The notes beneath the pieces were generated by a model, which was not told the DNA's origin, did not search any database, and saw nothing but the letters and a program-made list of their open reading frames with translations. Of a stretch of 64,000 nucleotides of DNA, positions 24,701 through 39,700 are shown piece by piece. The position numbers were made by a program, and so were the translations under genes. The stretch lies in assembly GCA_963377175.1 (NCBI GenBank), contig CAUJNA010003749.1, positions 1,525,565 through 1,589,564 on the forward strand, given 5' to 3'. The first letter of the stretch is position 1. Every line of letters begins with the position of its first letter. The stretch comes from Effrenium voratum. Taxonomy: Eukaryota; Sar; Dinophyceae; Suessiales; Symbiodiniaceae.

Positions 24701-27700
24701 AAACCACCCCAACATCCTCACAGGCTCAATGCATTATCCTCTTTGCCATGCGGGACTCCCACAACGAATCCCTAGTTAACCTCAGATGCCACGAGGATTT
24801 GCATGGGAAAAAAGGGCCTCCTTTGTTGGTTGGTTGACTTTAAAGGGGAACCCTTCCCCCAAAACATGTTGAGAAAAGGGCACCACTGGGCAACTGGGTA
24901 ACACTTGCCGGGACTAGCCAAGCAACTAGACATTTCATACCAGTGCAGATATACAATGCGCTCCAACGTAGACCAGTATTTTCTTGGTTTCTCTGTTGGC
25001 ACCCATTTTCAGTCTTCTTCCGAATCCGGATTCCGAATTCATTGGCCAAAGATCCAGTTCTCCACCTCTGCATGTTTGCCTATCATTTACCAACCTGACA
25101 AAAAGGCAAACATCCAGGGGACACTTCCAATTCCATTCTTTCCAGGGATCCTTCTTTTCAGAAAAACATCAGAACCCCAGGGGAAACAGTTGGTGTTTGA
25201 AAAGAACGATGGTTCAACCCCTGGAAAACGAGTTAGCTTTCTGGTAGGGGAAAGACCACTAAAAGAAGGCCAAAGGCTTATCAAAAAGGAAGCCTTTGGG
25301 CGGACAAGCCAAGCAAACCGTACCCTCCAGGGATTCCCAAAGACTAACCCCCCATATGCTGAAATTCCCTTGTATCACAGAAGCGGGGATAACAATCCCA
25401 CAACCCTGCTCCAAAAAGAAAAAGGCCTGCCCAAAAACAGCCTTCCAACACGTACGTCCAACACACAAAGTCAACAACATGTGGCCCTCCCAAAAAATCG
25501 CACAAACAAAAAGCCAAAAGGCCAAACAAAAACAGCCAAAAGGCCAAAAACAAAACACAACCCCTTTTAAAAAAGAAGAAGCCGAAGCTCCACTTCTCCG
25601 CATCGCCCTTGTGGGCATCAGCCATCCGCCCGTGCAAGATCTCCTCCACGTCCACCTCGATGCCGTGCATCTTGCCCTTCCGCTTCCTCGGAAGTTCGGA
25701 AGTTCGGACGCGTCCCGTAGGACTTCACGCAGGGAATGAGTTGCAACAGGGCTGTGGTTGACATGGAATCCACTTCGGTGAAAAAAGGGCTTCCCAAAGA
25801 CTAACGCCCCAAATAGGGGGGAGATTCCCTTGTTCCTTCCCAAATTCCCTACTGGTGCTCAGAGCGAGAGGACAAAACGGACGTTTGGGCTCGTCCAACT
25901 TTTTTTGCAGGACATTTGGGGCGGAGTGTGAACAAGGGGTTTTGCCGGAAAGGTCGTCCGTAGGGTTTTTCAGGCAAGTTTAGAGCTCAATCCCCACCAA
26001 ACAAAGGAACATGGGTATGGGTCAAAACTAAACCGCTGGAACACCGCAGGTTGTAGCTTCTATTTACCAGGGCAACCCATTTTGGGGTTCCCCTATTTTT
26101 GACCCACACCAATATGGCTTTTTGAGGGTTGGACCCCCCAAAATGGCTTTGGGTTTTCTCTTAGTTGCCCTTTAAAACCACCAAAAAGCGCACCAACTTC
26201 ATAAAACAAACATCAGACCGATGCGAGCAACAGCTCCGGTTGGCAAGCTTGAAAGCTTGCAGCCAGGCTGCGAGGGGGAACTCTCCACGTCGCCCTTGAC
26301 GGCCGGCCTGAGTTGGGCCAGCTAAAGACCCGTGTGTGTGTGTGTGTTTATATTGTGTGTGTGTGTTTGTACTGTGTTTTTGTTGTGTGTGTGTGTTTGT
26401 GTTTTTGCGGTTTTGTGTTCTTGTGTTCTTGTGCTTGCTTGTATGTTCGCTTGCTTGATTGTTTGATTGTTTGATTGTTTGATTGTTTGCTTGTTTGCTT
26501 GTTTGTTTGTTTGCTTGTTTGCTTGTTTGTTTGTTTGTTTGTTTGTTTGTTTGTTTGTGTGTGTTTGCATTGTGTGTCTTGTGTTCTTTTGTGTATTGTT
26601 TTTGCGTTTTGTGTTCTTGTGTTTTTGTGTTTGCTTGTGTGTTTGCTTGCTTGCTTGCTTGATTGCTTTGTTCTAGCTTTAGTTAATCGTTTGCTTGTTT
26701 TGCAGATGCCACTTGTTGGGGTTGGCTTAATTAGACACCAAAGAACTCCAGTTTGGGGTGTGTCTGTTCCTGAGTCTGTGTCTGTGTCTGTGTCTGTATG
26801 TGTGTGAAGGTCCGTGTGAGGTGTGCGTTGGTTTCATTCGAAACCAAAAGGACCACCAAAATCCGTCCAAATCGTTCCCAACACAGCCATCAGCAACCAT
26901 AAGCCTTCTATAAGCCTTATGAACACGACAATTATTTGGGGACCCTTTGGTGAACATCATATAGGTGGAGATCCCACCAACCACTTTTGAGGTGGTTCCG
27001 ACTCGTCAAATTCGTAGATGTCATAGCCATATGTGTAAACCCCGAAACAAAAATCGTCCAACCAGTTGGCCATGTTCATTTTTCCCGGAGGTTGGCCCTC
27101 CAAGGAATTCCCAGACCTGAATTGTCATGCTGCTGCTCAGTTCGGAAGGAGTTGGAATGAACCTGGGGATTCCCGAAGAAAGGAAATCACCAGGGGGATG
27201 GTTTTTGTCGGGGGTCATTCCAATTGTCAGGCCTTTTTAACCATGAACTGTGACCTGGATACGGTTCCCTTTGCTTTGGCAAACCCCACAGTGATGCCAG
27301 GAAACGTTTACGCCGCCTTAGTCATTCGATTCGGCGGCCTTTCACTCAGATGTCCAGTGGATTCCCCTTAAAAAAAAAGAAGAATTGGCCTCTTTTTGTT
27401 GGGTTGGTTGACTTTGAAGGGAACCCCTTCCCAAGAAAAGTTGAAAGAAGGGCACCGCAGGGCAACTGGGTATTGCCTAGACAACATCCAATCGGCTTCC
27501 TGGAAACCCTGGCCCCTTACTCACGCCTCAAGAGGATGACGGCGGGGGTGGCTCTTCTTTTGGACGGGGGGCTGGAAGTCACTTATTTTTTCTGCTTATG
27601 AACATAGAATAGAACCCGCAACCCCCCCCTCGAGGGCTCCACGTAAATGTCTGCAAGAGAGCAATCCTTAAACACTCCATATTTGAAATACTTATCCACA

Positions 27701-30700
27701 GTTACCCAAGTTGGCAGAACTTGGCATATATCAGCTACATGGATTGTGGGATTTTGACCCAGGAATCAATCCTTGGTCGAGTCATAGCGGGGGGGGTCCG
27801 TCTTAAGGGGGGGTGACCACCGGCTTGATTCATCCGGGTTAGAATTTCAGTATCGAACCTCCAGAAGGCTCGGGCCAATCACTCAACCTGCAAATGGGAG
27901 CAAAATCATGTCTGCTAATGTCAGCAAGACTATGTTTATATAGGTAGTAGTACAATGCCTCGATTGCTAAACCAAAAAAAACCTTCTAAACTGGTCAATG
28001 GGGGGGGGTCTGTGAAACAACATGCAAATCAATTCCGTTTAAATCAAGGATTCACCTTTGTATTCGGGTCCTTTGGTTGGCGAGAGAAACCCACTCGGGT
28101 CAAGCAGAACCATTTTCTCAGAAACTCCCAACCTGACAGAATTCTGCGCCCAACACTGGCGTATTGATTTCTGGTAGTCGTATGCTTGTTCAAATTGCTT
28201 TATGTAGGCCTCACCATCATCCGGGCTAAACTAAGCAGTAATTAGAACGCGGGCAGAATTGGGATTTCGTGACTGCGCCCCATGATACTGTGGATGGACA
28301 AAATCCTGCACCAGTTTGAACCCATGGGAACCATTGCTTGTTGGTTTTTACAGGGGAGTCATCATTCCACGGCTCTTAGTTCTACCAAGTTACTTCAGCT
28401 TCCCAACTGGTGGCTTGGATTGGTGGTTTGGTGCTTACGGATGGGGTTTCCCATTTACCCTCTAGAAGCAGGGGTTCAAATCCAAATCCAAGCCAATCCA
28501 AACCACCAACTAGGGGTAACCTGAGACTACGGTGGCTCTGCAAGTTTACATAGGCCTTGTGATAAACTCTATGGCTCGGCACAACTCTGGAGTACACCAA
28601 AATCAGATCTCCTCATTCAGTTCCACCGTGTTTTTGGGGGAAATGGAGGAACCCCCAACTTACCCCTTAAAACTCCAAGCCCTGGGGAAGTTAATCTTTT
28701 ACAGACATATAGCCCATGTTACCCAAAAAGTTGAAAAGTTGTGTTTTTAAGAGGTAAGCCAAGGTTTTTGCTCCTCCTCTTGGGGTTTTTGGCAAAAAAA
28801 TCATGGACGCGGCCTCAGCGCCGGGATGGCCATCACCAGGTCCTCGGTGAAGTAGACGCAGAGCACGTAGACCCCGGCGGCGGCCAGAAGCACCCACGCC
28901 TTCCGCAGCAGACGGGCGGATGCGTCCATGTCCGTGTTTGCCCGTTTTTTTTCTTCTCATGTTTTTTCATTTTGTTTCGCCCCCTGGGAAAAAATGAGAA
29001 AATGTGTCCAGTGATGATAGATTCCCTTTAAATGAAAACCAACAAGTATTTGCAAGTAAATGTAAGGATGGGAATTCGCCTTTCTTTGAGGGAGGTGATG
29101 GTATGGAATAGTGCCCGTTGCTCGGACGTGTATATGGCCTGGACGGACCAACAAAGCTGGGGTGGATCAACTCTCCCCCCCTTGGGAAGACGTCCTGTGG
29201 AACCTTCAAAATCGTTGGGAACTGCTGGTTCTATGTTGTTGTCCTTTTTATGTTTGTTGTTTGTTGCTTTTGTGGGGGGGGGAAGTGGTTTTTGAGGTAA
29301 CCCTTTTAGGTTCGGTTTAAAGGGCCAAGGGACACCAACCCCATTTGGGGAAAAAACTGAACAAACAGAACATGAAACCCGAACCCTGATTTCAAGAAGG
29401 GAACCGCCAAATGAAAAGTTAATCCAAAGGAATTGCGCCATCAAATCTCACCAGGTGCCATGGCGACGTGGATGCGGTTCTTTGTTTCGGCGGGGTGACC
29501 TTTTTCCGTTTTGCTTTCGATATGACAACCAACAGGCATTTCCTACATAACGAGTATACACTACTCCTTTTGAATGGGGGGCCCCTCAAAATGGTTGGAC
29601 ATCAATCCAGCCATGCAAATGTTCACCAGAGGGCCCGGGACCCCAGCCTGGAGAGTGGAAGGTGCCGGAGACTCCCAGCCAAGGTGCGGATAGCTCTTGA
29701 TTCCATGGGTTTGGGTAGACCCCGTTTAGCTGTTCCACAGCTTCGTTCGGCGGGTGCTCGTGTTTTTTGGCAACAGCTCTCCAGTAGAGAGGTTAGAATA
29801 AGGGTACCAACTTTTTTCTGCAGTCTATTTTAGTAAAAGAACCCTCCCCCAAAACAGGGGTGAGAAAGGGGGGACCTAGCTGGGGGACCTAGGTTTGGTT
29901 TTAAAAGAGCAAACAGCCATTTGATTCCAAAAAACACAAATCAGATGCAGTCCATTCGGTCACAAAGACCAGCAAAATGTCCAATCGGAACCTCAAGTCA
30001 ATGAATTGGACCGGGCGCTGCAATGTGTTTCCTAGGGAATGGGGATCTAAAGTCCCGAACAGTTGGATCGTTGATCCTGGATCTCAACATACAAGATTGC
30101 GAAATCTACCCCACCAATTAGCATGGAACCTGACGTTCAGGGGTCCCTTCAACAGGAAAATGGCCTTAAAAATGGACCCCCCGAACGTCAGGTTCCATGT
30201 TAATTGCTGGGAGGGCAACACCATATTTCGAATCTTGAATCCTGGATCTAAATACAACATGACATGGAGAAAAATCTCACTACCATACTCTCAGTCGCCC
30301 AAAGGACCCAGAAATAAAAGGTTAACCTTTTGGGGCCTTTACTAAAGATAGACCAAAATTGGAAAACCAAAAGGTTAAAAGGTCGGCTTTGGGCAACTGA
30401 GTACTTGAATTCTGGTATCCCTGCGTTCCGAAACCGGAAAACCCCACTACCAAACATTGAACTCTATCCCCTCCCTCCCAAAAAAACTCGCGGGACCAAC
30501 CTCCGACCAACATCTGACCAATCCGACCATCCCCTCTCCTCCCAAAAAATCAGGAGGGAAACATCCGCCCAACCTCCGACCAGCAGCCGACCAACCCGAG
30601 CAACCGGACCTCATAGGACTCGATGGCGTGGTCCAGCAGGGCCCAGTACAGCAGCAGGATGGACAGGGCGTAGAAGAAGCAGTCCCTGGCCTCAGGACGT

Positions 30701-33700
30701 CGAGGCCTCCGGCAGACGATAGGTTGACGCTCGGAGGTGACGCGACGTAACTCGCCCCAGGGGTGGGGAGCCTGGGGTAAAGAAAGAAAGAGAACGACGT
30801 ACACAAAACGGCAAATAAATAAATACAGGAAACCAACATGAATAAATCAAAACGATAAATGTATAAATAGATAAACATGAAAGACACTGATTTTGTTTAA
30901 CTCAAATATGAACTAACATGGCGTAAACATGTAATTCACATGATGGATAAATCACATACATAAAAAAAGCACAGAAATAAATCAACAACTGGATTGCTAA
31001 ACAACAAGCAAACAAAATAACATGCCACATCACAAATACATCAATAACCACATAAATGAATGGAGAAAGTTTGGTGGGAAACACGTAAACAACTAGCCAA
31101 CCGACACACAGCGTAACACATATCTTTTTATAGCTCACCCCGCTCAACCCCCCAGGACCCAACGTTTAGTAACAACATGCCATTGTGTGCATGCGTTTTG
31201 TGGCAGCGGGAGTCTGAGCATATATATATATATAATACTATACCTCGCAAAGCTATGTTTTGGAGCTCGATCTGTCTAAAGGTGCATCTTTTGTCCCTGC
31301 GCATGTTTGAGCGCTAGCTCCAAGACCTGCACAGGGACAACCACGCACTTTTTGACAACTCGAAGCCACACACCTGCGCAGGAACAGAAACAAATAAATA
31401 TGTTTACCTCAAGCTGCTCCGAAGCATGCATAGAGACAAGAAAAAAACAGCGACGAACTCCGGACCTACAATGAATCGATTCTGCACAAGGGAAACTCTG
31501 ATTTCGTACTGAGTGCAGTCCTCCAGAGAAATCCCGTGACGTTCAAATGGACATGTTACTTCTTTTTAGAAACAAACTACTAAATAAAGAAAACAATTGT
31601 GAAACAAACTACTAAGTAAAGAAAATAATTATGAAACAAACTACTAAACAAAGCAAATAATTATGAAACAAACTACTAAATAAAGCAAATAATTAAGAAA
31701 CAAACTACTAAATAAAGCAAATAATTAAGAAACAAACTACTAAATAAAGCAAATAATTAAGAAACAAACTACTAAATAAAGCAAATAATTAAGAAACAAA
31801 CTACTAAATAAAGCAAATAATTAAGAAACAAACTACTAAATAAAGCAAATAATTAGAAACAAACTACTAAATAAAGCAAATAATTAAGAAACAAACTACT
31901 AAATAAAGCAAACTAAATAAAGCAAATAATAAAGCAAATAATTAAGAAACAAACTACTAAATAAAGCAAATAATTAAGAAACAAACTACTAAATAAAGCA
32001 AATAATTAAGAAACAAACTACTAAATAAAGCAAATAATTAAGAAACAAACTACTAAATAAAGCAAATAATTAAGAAACAAACTACTAAATAAAGCAAATA
32101 ATTATGAAACAAACTACTAAATAAAGCAAATAATTAAGAAACAAACTACTAAATAAAGCAAATAATTAAGAAACAAACTACTAAATAAAGCAAATAATTA
32201 AGAAACAAACTACTAAATAAATAAAGAAACAAACTACTAAATAAAGCAAGAAACAAACTACTAAATAAAGCAAATAATTAAGAAACAAACTACTAAATAA
32301 AGCAAATAATTAAGAAACAAACTACTAAATAAAGCAAATAATTAAGAAACAAACTACTAAATAAAGCAAATAATTAAGAAACAAACTACTAAATAAAGCA
32401 AATAATTAAGAAACAAACTACTAAATAAAGCAAATAATTAAGAAACAAACTACTAAATAAAGCAAATAATTAAGAAACAAACTACTAAATAAAGCAAATA
32501 ATTAAGAAACTACTAAATAAAGCAATGGAAACAAACTACTAAATAAAGCAAATAATTAAGAAACAAACTACTAAATAAAGCAAATAATTAAGAAACAAAC
32601 TACTAAATAAAGCAAATAATTAAGAAACAAACTACTAAATAAAGCAAATAATTAAGAAACAAACTACTAAATAAAGCAAATAATTAAGAAACAAACTACT
32701 AAATAAAGCAAATAATTAAGAAACAAACTACTAAATAAAGCAAATAATTAAGAAACAAACTACTAAATAAAGCAAATAATTATGAAACAAACTACTAAAT
32801 AAAGCAAATAATTATGAAACAAACTACTAAATAAAGCAAATAGTTAAGAAACAAACTACTAAATACAGCAAATAGTTAAGAAACAAACTACTAAATACAG
32901 CAAATAATTATGAAACAAACTACTAAATAAAGCAAATAATTATGAAACAAACTACTAAATAAAGCAAATAGTTAAGAAACAAACTACTAAATACAGCAAA
33001 TAAGAAACAAACTACTAAATACAGCAAATATTATGAAACAAACTACTAAATAAAGCAAATAATTATGAAACAAACTACTAAATAAAGCAAAGAGTTAAGA
33101 AACAAACTACTAAATACAGCAAATAGTTAAGAAACAAACTACTAAATACAGCAAATAATTATGAAACAAACTACTAAATAAAGCAAATAATTATGAAACA
33201 AACTACTAAATAAAGCAAATAATTATGAAACAAACTACTAAATAAAGCAAATAATTATGAAACAAACTACTAAATAAAGCAAAGAGTTAAGAAACAAACT
33301 ACTAAATACAGCAAATAGTTAAGAAAGCAAACTACTAAATAAAGCTAGTTAAGAAACAAACTACTAAATAAAGCAAACTACTAAATACAGCAAATAGTTA
33401 AGAAACAAACTACTAAATAAAGCAAATAATTATGAAACAAACTACTAAATAAGCAAAGAGTTAAGAAACAAACTACTAAATACAGCAAATAGTTAAGAAA
33501 CAAACTACTAAATAAAGCAAATAATTATGAAACAAACTACTAAATAAAGCAAAGAGTTAAGAAACAAACTACTAAATACAGCAAATAGTTAAGAAACAAA
33601 CTACTAAATAAAGCAAATAATTATGAAACAAACTACTAAATAAAGCAAAGAGTTAAGAAACAAACTACTAAATACAGCAAATAGTTAAGAAACAAACTAC

Positions 33701-36700
33701 TAAATAAAGCAAATAATTATGAAACAAACTACTAAATAAAGCAAAGAGTTAAGAAACAAACTACTAAATACAGCAAATAGTTAAGAAACAAACTACTAAA
33801 TAAAGCAAATAATTATGAAACAAACTACTAAATAAAGCAAAGAGTTAAGAAACAAACTACTAAATACAGCAAATAGTTAAGAAACAAACTACTAAATAAA
33901 GCAAATAATTATGAAACAAACTACTAAATAAAGCAAAGAGTTAAGAAACAAACTACTAAATACAGCAAATAGTTAAGAAACAAACTACTAAATAAAGCAA
34001 ATAATTATGAAACAAACTACTAAATAAAGCAAATAATTATTGCCTCCCAATGCGTGGGACAACAAATACTTGTTGGCCGAAGGAGGTTTTGGTCCCAACA
34101 GGTAGCTGCATGTATGAGCCTGCCAGTTAGGGACCGCCAATGGCTATGACGGGCTATCCCTATGCCCAGTGGCCATGGGGAAAAAAAAAGAATCGGCAGC
34201 CTTTTTCGTTGGTTGAGTTTAAAGGCAAAAAGGAACCCTTACCCAAAACAAGTTGAAAACAGGGCGGAATCCACTGGGCAACAGAGCAATGATAAGCCAC
34301 GAAGAAGGTTTGGAAGCTGATCGCTATAGCCGTTTGCCCGTGATGTTCCGTTTTCCTCTCCCCGAAGGATCTGGAAATCTAGGGGTTGATTCCTTTTCCA
34401 TTCTTGTCAGCCATCGTTCTTTTCAGCCATCGTGTTTTTGTGTGTTTAATCAGCAATTTCCCCAGGGATGTTGGTGGCTTTCTAGAAAGCAGGAACCCTG
34501 GAAAGAATGGGGAAGTTACCCCTAAAGGAAATCAAAGGTTCAACTTTTGGAACCTGTACAAAAACTGGACCAAAAGGAAAAACCAAAAGATGAGAAGGTC
34601 AGCTTTGAAAAATATCCATTTACATGTTCGCCCCCTGGAGAAAAAAATGAGAACATATTCCCAGTGAAATTGATTCCATTTACAACCAGGGGAACACCTG
34701 ACATGTTATTTTTCAGCAAATGGAAGACGAGTGAGAGTGGGTTTCTTGGTTGACGTTGGAAGGGGAGCAACCAGTTTATTTTTTTAGCAGTTCAGTGGTG
34801 GGATTTCCCGCACTAAACCACAATTAAAAATAATAATGTAAAAGCGTACCCTCTCTCCCACGAACATGGCACCTGTTGGAGGGTACCTCGAAGATCAATT
34901 TGCTCCTGAAGGGACCCTCTGTGAGGTGCCATGTTAGTTGGAGGGAGGGTAACATATTCCTCTCGGCAAATGGAAGACAACTGAGACTGGGTTTCCTCCC
35001 CTTGCAACACGAAAGGGGCATCTGCTTGGTTTCCCGAACGAGCCAGGTTGCAAATGGCACCCTTTCCAGCTCCAGCGGAGTCATCGGCGCTGCGGAAATC
35101 CTCGGCCAAACGAAGGACGTTTTTGGGCTAGGTCCAGTAGAGAGGACAGAATAAGGGTACCAACTTTTCTCTGTCGTCTATTTTAGTAAGGGGTTTTCCT
35201 CTCCCAAAAAAAGGGTGAGAAATGGCACTACTGGGGGACCTAGTTAGGGTACCCCAGGGCTGGTTTTCAAACAACTTTTGCACCCAAGGCTCTCTGGGTA
35301 GGGCGTTGTGGATGTTTAAAATTGAAGCAACTTTTGCACCCTTTTCGAACCCAAAAGGGTTGTCAAAAGGGTTGTCTCTTTGACAAGCAACCACTCATGT
35401 TTAAAGCTAGGTCCTTCAGTAGGGAGGTTAGAATAAGGGTACCGATTTTGTTTCAGGACGTCTATTTTAGTAGGGAAAGGGCACTTTCTCTGTAGTCTAT
35501 TTTAGTAGGGAACCCTCCCAAACAAAAAAACAACGGTGAAAGGGCACTACTGGGTGACCTGGTTAGGGTACCCGGGGCTGGTTGTTTCAACAATTTGTGC
35601 ACCCTAGGCTTCTTAAAGGGTAGGGCGTTGTGGATGTTTAAACCACTCCCTTTTAATTCCAGGGACCATGCCACAGCCTTAGACATCTTCGCCACGTTGA
35701 GGTTTGCCCGGCCGCTCCCGCACCCCAAAAAGGTGGTTCTGGCGGCCAACATAAACCCCAAACCGGGTCATCAAACCCTAAACAGTGTTGGTTGGCCCAA
35801 CATGAGCCCTGAAAGGTGTCTGGAGGCCAACAGAAACACTAAACCTGTTTGGTAAGTTTAGCCTAAACCCTGAAAGATGGTTGGACGCCACCCTAAACCC
35901 TAAACAGTGATTGATGGGGCCAGCAGAATCCCAGTGTTGGTGGGCCCAGCATGGGCCCTAAAAGGTGTCTAAAATCCTAGAACAGCGTTGGAGGGGCCAG
36001 CGCCAACATCTTTTGCCGCAGCAAAGACGCTTGATGTCAGGTTGCTCTTACTTAGTGGTTTGGATCTGTTTGACCTGCTTCTCATAGAGCACCCTTCCCC
36101 CCCCACCCCGCTTCCTGGAACACAGCCAGCCAGCCAAACTCCACTGGGCCCAAATTACCCGGACCCCACAACTTGTTGGCCTCTGAGACATCACCTGTGT
36201 TGCCCCTCAGGGTCTGGAGTAGCCCATCTGTCTCGAGGGCTTCGAATCCTGCACACCCCAGGCAGCTGAACCAAGTTCTAGTTGCTGCTGCGATATGTGG
36301 GAATGGATGCTCTGGTCCGCTTCAAGGACACCACAGTTGGGATGGTTTTGCTTGGGGTCGATTCCGCCTATCGCACCAGCAAGTTCTAATCTTCCGGTTG
36401 CTTAAGTCCACTGAAACACAAATATACATATGTCCAGTAGTGCTCGATTCCCTTAAAAACCAACAGGGGAAAAATAAAAAATAAAAAAAAAAATCAAGAA
36501 GCGATTTCAGCAAATCCCTCTATAACTAACAGGAGGAAAAATCAGCAAATGATTCCCTTTAACACCCTTTAAAGCCAACAGGGGAAACAACTAAACATAA
36601 TTTCAGCAAATCCCTTTCAAACCAACAGGGGGAAAAACAAAACATATTCCTTTCAGCAAATGGAACTGGGCTGCCCTCAGACCCCCCGCCAAAAGTTTAA

Positions 36701-39700
36701 CTTTTAGTGGGTCAAATGGAAACTATCACTAAACACTAAAAAGCCAAAAGGCGTTTTGATTCCCTTTAACACCCTTTAAAACCAACAGGGGAACAAGCAA
36801 AAAAAACCTAGGCCTCCAGTAGAGAGGTCAGAATAAAGGCTTCGTACAAAAAAAACCAAAAACCCAAAAAATGTGAGAAAGGGCACCAATTGCTCGGTAC
36901 TGGACAAAAACCTTGAAGAACAAATCAGCCAAAATGGGCGCCCAACTTCGGTCCAAGACGCGTGAGGCCCACGATGATCAGCAGGTTAAAGATCTCGGAG
37001 CCCACCACCACGCCGATGCCCGCGTCCGAGCCCGTGTACAAGGAGATCCTCATCGGCCCGGTGGTGAAAAACCAAACCAACCCGCGGCGGCTCTCGTGTT
37101 TGGGCCCGGGTTGCAAGGGTGTTCCGGGGTGCCAGGTCACGAAAAAAAAAAGAAAAGAAGAAAAACAAAACGGAGGGCTCAAATCACCAATCCCAACCAA
37201 CCTAAAAGAGGAATCGGACCTCCAAAAAAGGCACCCATAACCTATAAGATCAGGCAATCGCTGCTTTCCGCCTCGAGAGCCCAGTTGGGCGAAAAAAAGC
37301 TCCTAGCTGGGGAAGACGCACATTCTCTACCGGGATTTTGTTGGGGTGCTCGGATGGGGGGGTGTACAACAAAGATCCTCATCTAGTGGCAACCAAAAGA
37401 TGACTTCACGGGCTGGAAACGGGAATGTAGGGAACCTGCGTGTTTGTTGGTGTCCGGTTTGGTGATGTCTTGTTCGTGCTTTTTGAGGTGCTGGCTTTGT
37501 GTGACCCCCGTGTTGTGTGGGGCGAAAAACGTGGTCCAAGTTGAGTGAGCTGAAAGGTGGCAAACAAACAAGCCAGCTCTGTTTGTTGTTAGGTGTTGTT
37601 TCTGCAGATAGCTGAAAGCTATAAGGGGTTCTTACTTCTCAAAGAGGTGGGGTTTGTTTGGTGGGCTACGGGTGCAGGTCAGGGTGGGCTGCGGGTACTG
37701 GTCAGCGTGCTGGTGGTGAGTTCGGCGCTGCAGTCAGGGTGCTGGTCAGGGGTTCTGTTTCGGATGCTGGTCGTTTGGTGGTCAAATCTCCAATGCTATC
37801 CGGGGTCTGTGCTGAGGTAAGCTTGGGAAATGATCTGAAAGGTTGGACAATGAATTGACGCTATCTTTCAGTGGTTGATCGTTGCTTGTGGAGCCCCAGC
37901 AAAAAAGGCAACCAGTGTGCTGCTCACCAACTAGGTGTTCCTACATCTAGAAGCCACTCTTGTTCTGGGCCCTGTTGCAATATCAGAAGCTTCGTTCACC
38001 TGGGTGTCTTCTTGTTGCACAGCCCTCGGAACTTTAGAGGGTTTCAGATCATGGGAGGGGGGGGAAAAAAAACGAGTCGTTGGGTGCTGGTATGAGAAGA
38101 TCCATGCTGATAATTGAGCCGAGGGGGTTGATCAATAGTCCCTTTGGCCCACTGACTGGCAAGGCGTGCGTCCTTCGTGTTTCCATATGAGTCAACAAAG
38201 AAAGGGTACCTGGAACCAAGTAGCTACTTTCTTCCAGCCACTTTACCCACTAGTAGCCCATTATGTGGCAAAAGTAGCTGGAAAATAAGGGTGGGGATCT
38301 AGGTACCCTCAAAAAAGGGACACCAAATAGCACGTAAAGACAGTTACTGCTTTTGACCGTTGTTTTCTATCCCTAAGGCTGGTGTCGGGCCCTCAAAATG
38401 GGTAGTGTTCAAGGGTCTTGTTCTGGTTTCCGGGAGGCTTATAATTGGGGCTCCGAAAATACGATCATTTATATAGCTAAGTATGGAACAGAACCAGAAG
38501 ATATGAAGATATGTTTTTGGCGGTTCATTCAACTACTTCTATATGGGGGTTGATCAAAAGGTCCTTTACATGGGATGACTAGCAGGGAAACCAGCCCAAA
38601 ACGCTAGAGAAGCTACCCTCCTATGCTGAGACACACCTAGCGCCCAAAGTGACTCAGGCAGAGTCTTAGGTTGATTCTGCTCCATATGTAGCCCACTCCG
38701 TATTACAAGATATGTTCCAAACTGTCGGAGACCCGAAAAGGGTATGTCTCCCGCATTAACCCTCAAAGTGGGCGGTTTATTCCTAGCAATCCCAAACAGT
38801 TTCCCGACAATTCCTCGCCCAGACCGCCGGTGGCGGAAGCAAAAAACAAGAAGCCACTTGTTCTCTGTTTTTCCCCCGCGGTTGATTTAAACACGTCAAA
38901 GCAACACCCCCTCCAAAAAAACCGAACAAAAAATACATCAAACTGGAGGCCTGCGCAATTCTCAGGGTGAGTCAGACCACCAGTGGCGGTAAAACGGACC
39001 TTCATCCCCCCAAAAAAAGCCGCCGCCCGCCGCCCGCCGCCCGGGTGAGTCGCAGGTTGGTGAACATCTCTGGGCCATTGCACCCCAGCGCGCAGATCGT
39101 GGCCCCAGCCACGGCCTCGTTGCCCCAGCGCTGCAGCCAGGTATTGCTCGACGCCTACGATTGCAAAACAGCAAAGACAAACAACAAGCAACAAATACAC
39201 AACAAAACAGGAAAAACAAAACACAACACAACCCGCCAAGAACCATCGAACTATCAAACTATTCAAACACCCGGGAAACAAAAACAAACAACCAGAGCCT
39301 AGCCATCACACCATCACAACCATTCCAAACACCTGAGGAACAAACACAACAAACGGCCTCGATTGTAACCAGACACGGCCAAAAGGGGTCCCTGGACCCT
39401 CAAACTGCCAGTGAAGAATGGAGAGTGTTCCAAATGGACGGGAAAAATAAACGCAAGAAAAAGACAACGCGCGCACGCAACAACCTGCCGAACACCTGCA
39501 AAACACAAACGGCCCAAACGCAAAAAGCTCTTTTCGAAACAGTCGAACCAAAACGTTTTGTGATAGTTGTCTTTTGGCAATACTCCCAAATTGAGGAGCC
39601 CTGGTTGAGTAACAGTGAAGTGCCCCATGTTAGACGGAATCTTGCACTTTTGAAAAAGGCACCTGCGAATCCTGCATCATTCATCACACCCAAGGGTCTT

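Larger units (their letters stand above)
24302..25593. other. Intron 8 of exchanger gene
   Basis: Holds one copy each of families B (24514-24620), C (24818-24899) and G (25118-25230). No gene seen. Confidence 0.6.
25687..28813. other. Intron 7 of exchanger gene
   Basis: Holds the TTTG/TTGC microsatellite (26330-26660), TGTGTC repeats (26755-26806), a family C copy (27385-27478) and a truncated family A MITE (28286-28372). The rest is unrecognised. Confidence 0.6.
28900..30609. other. Intron 6 of exchanger gene
   Basis: Contains a family D copy (28974-29050), a family B copy (29779-29892) and a foldback element with direct repeats (30075-30249). Otherwise no feature recognised. Confidence 0.6.
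30772..36972. other. Intron 5 of exchanger gene (6.2 kb)
   Basis: Dominated by the 32-bp satellite (31565-34046). The 3' part is packed with repeats of families B, C, D, E and G. The 30.8-31.5 kb stretch is A-rich and unrecognised. CCCTAAAC-like bits occur at 35750-35960. Confidence 0.65.

Noticed and set aside
31565..34046. Regular 32-bp repeats as a CRISPR array
   Set aside because: Units are directly adjacent with no unique spacers, and the setting is eukaryotic; it is a satellite.
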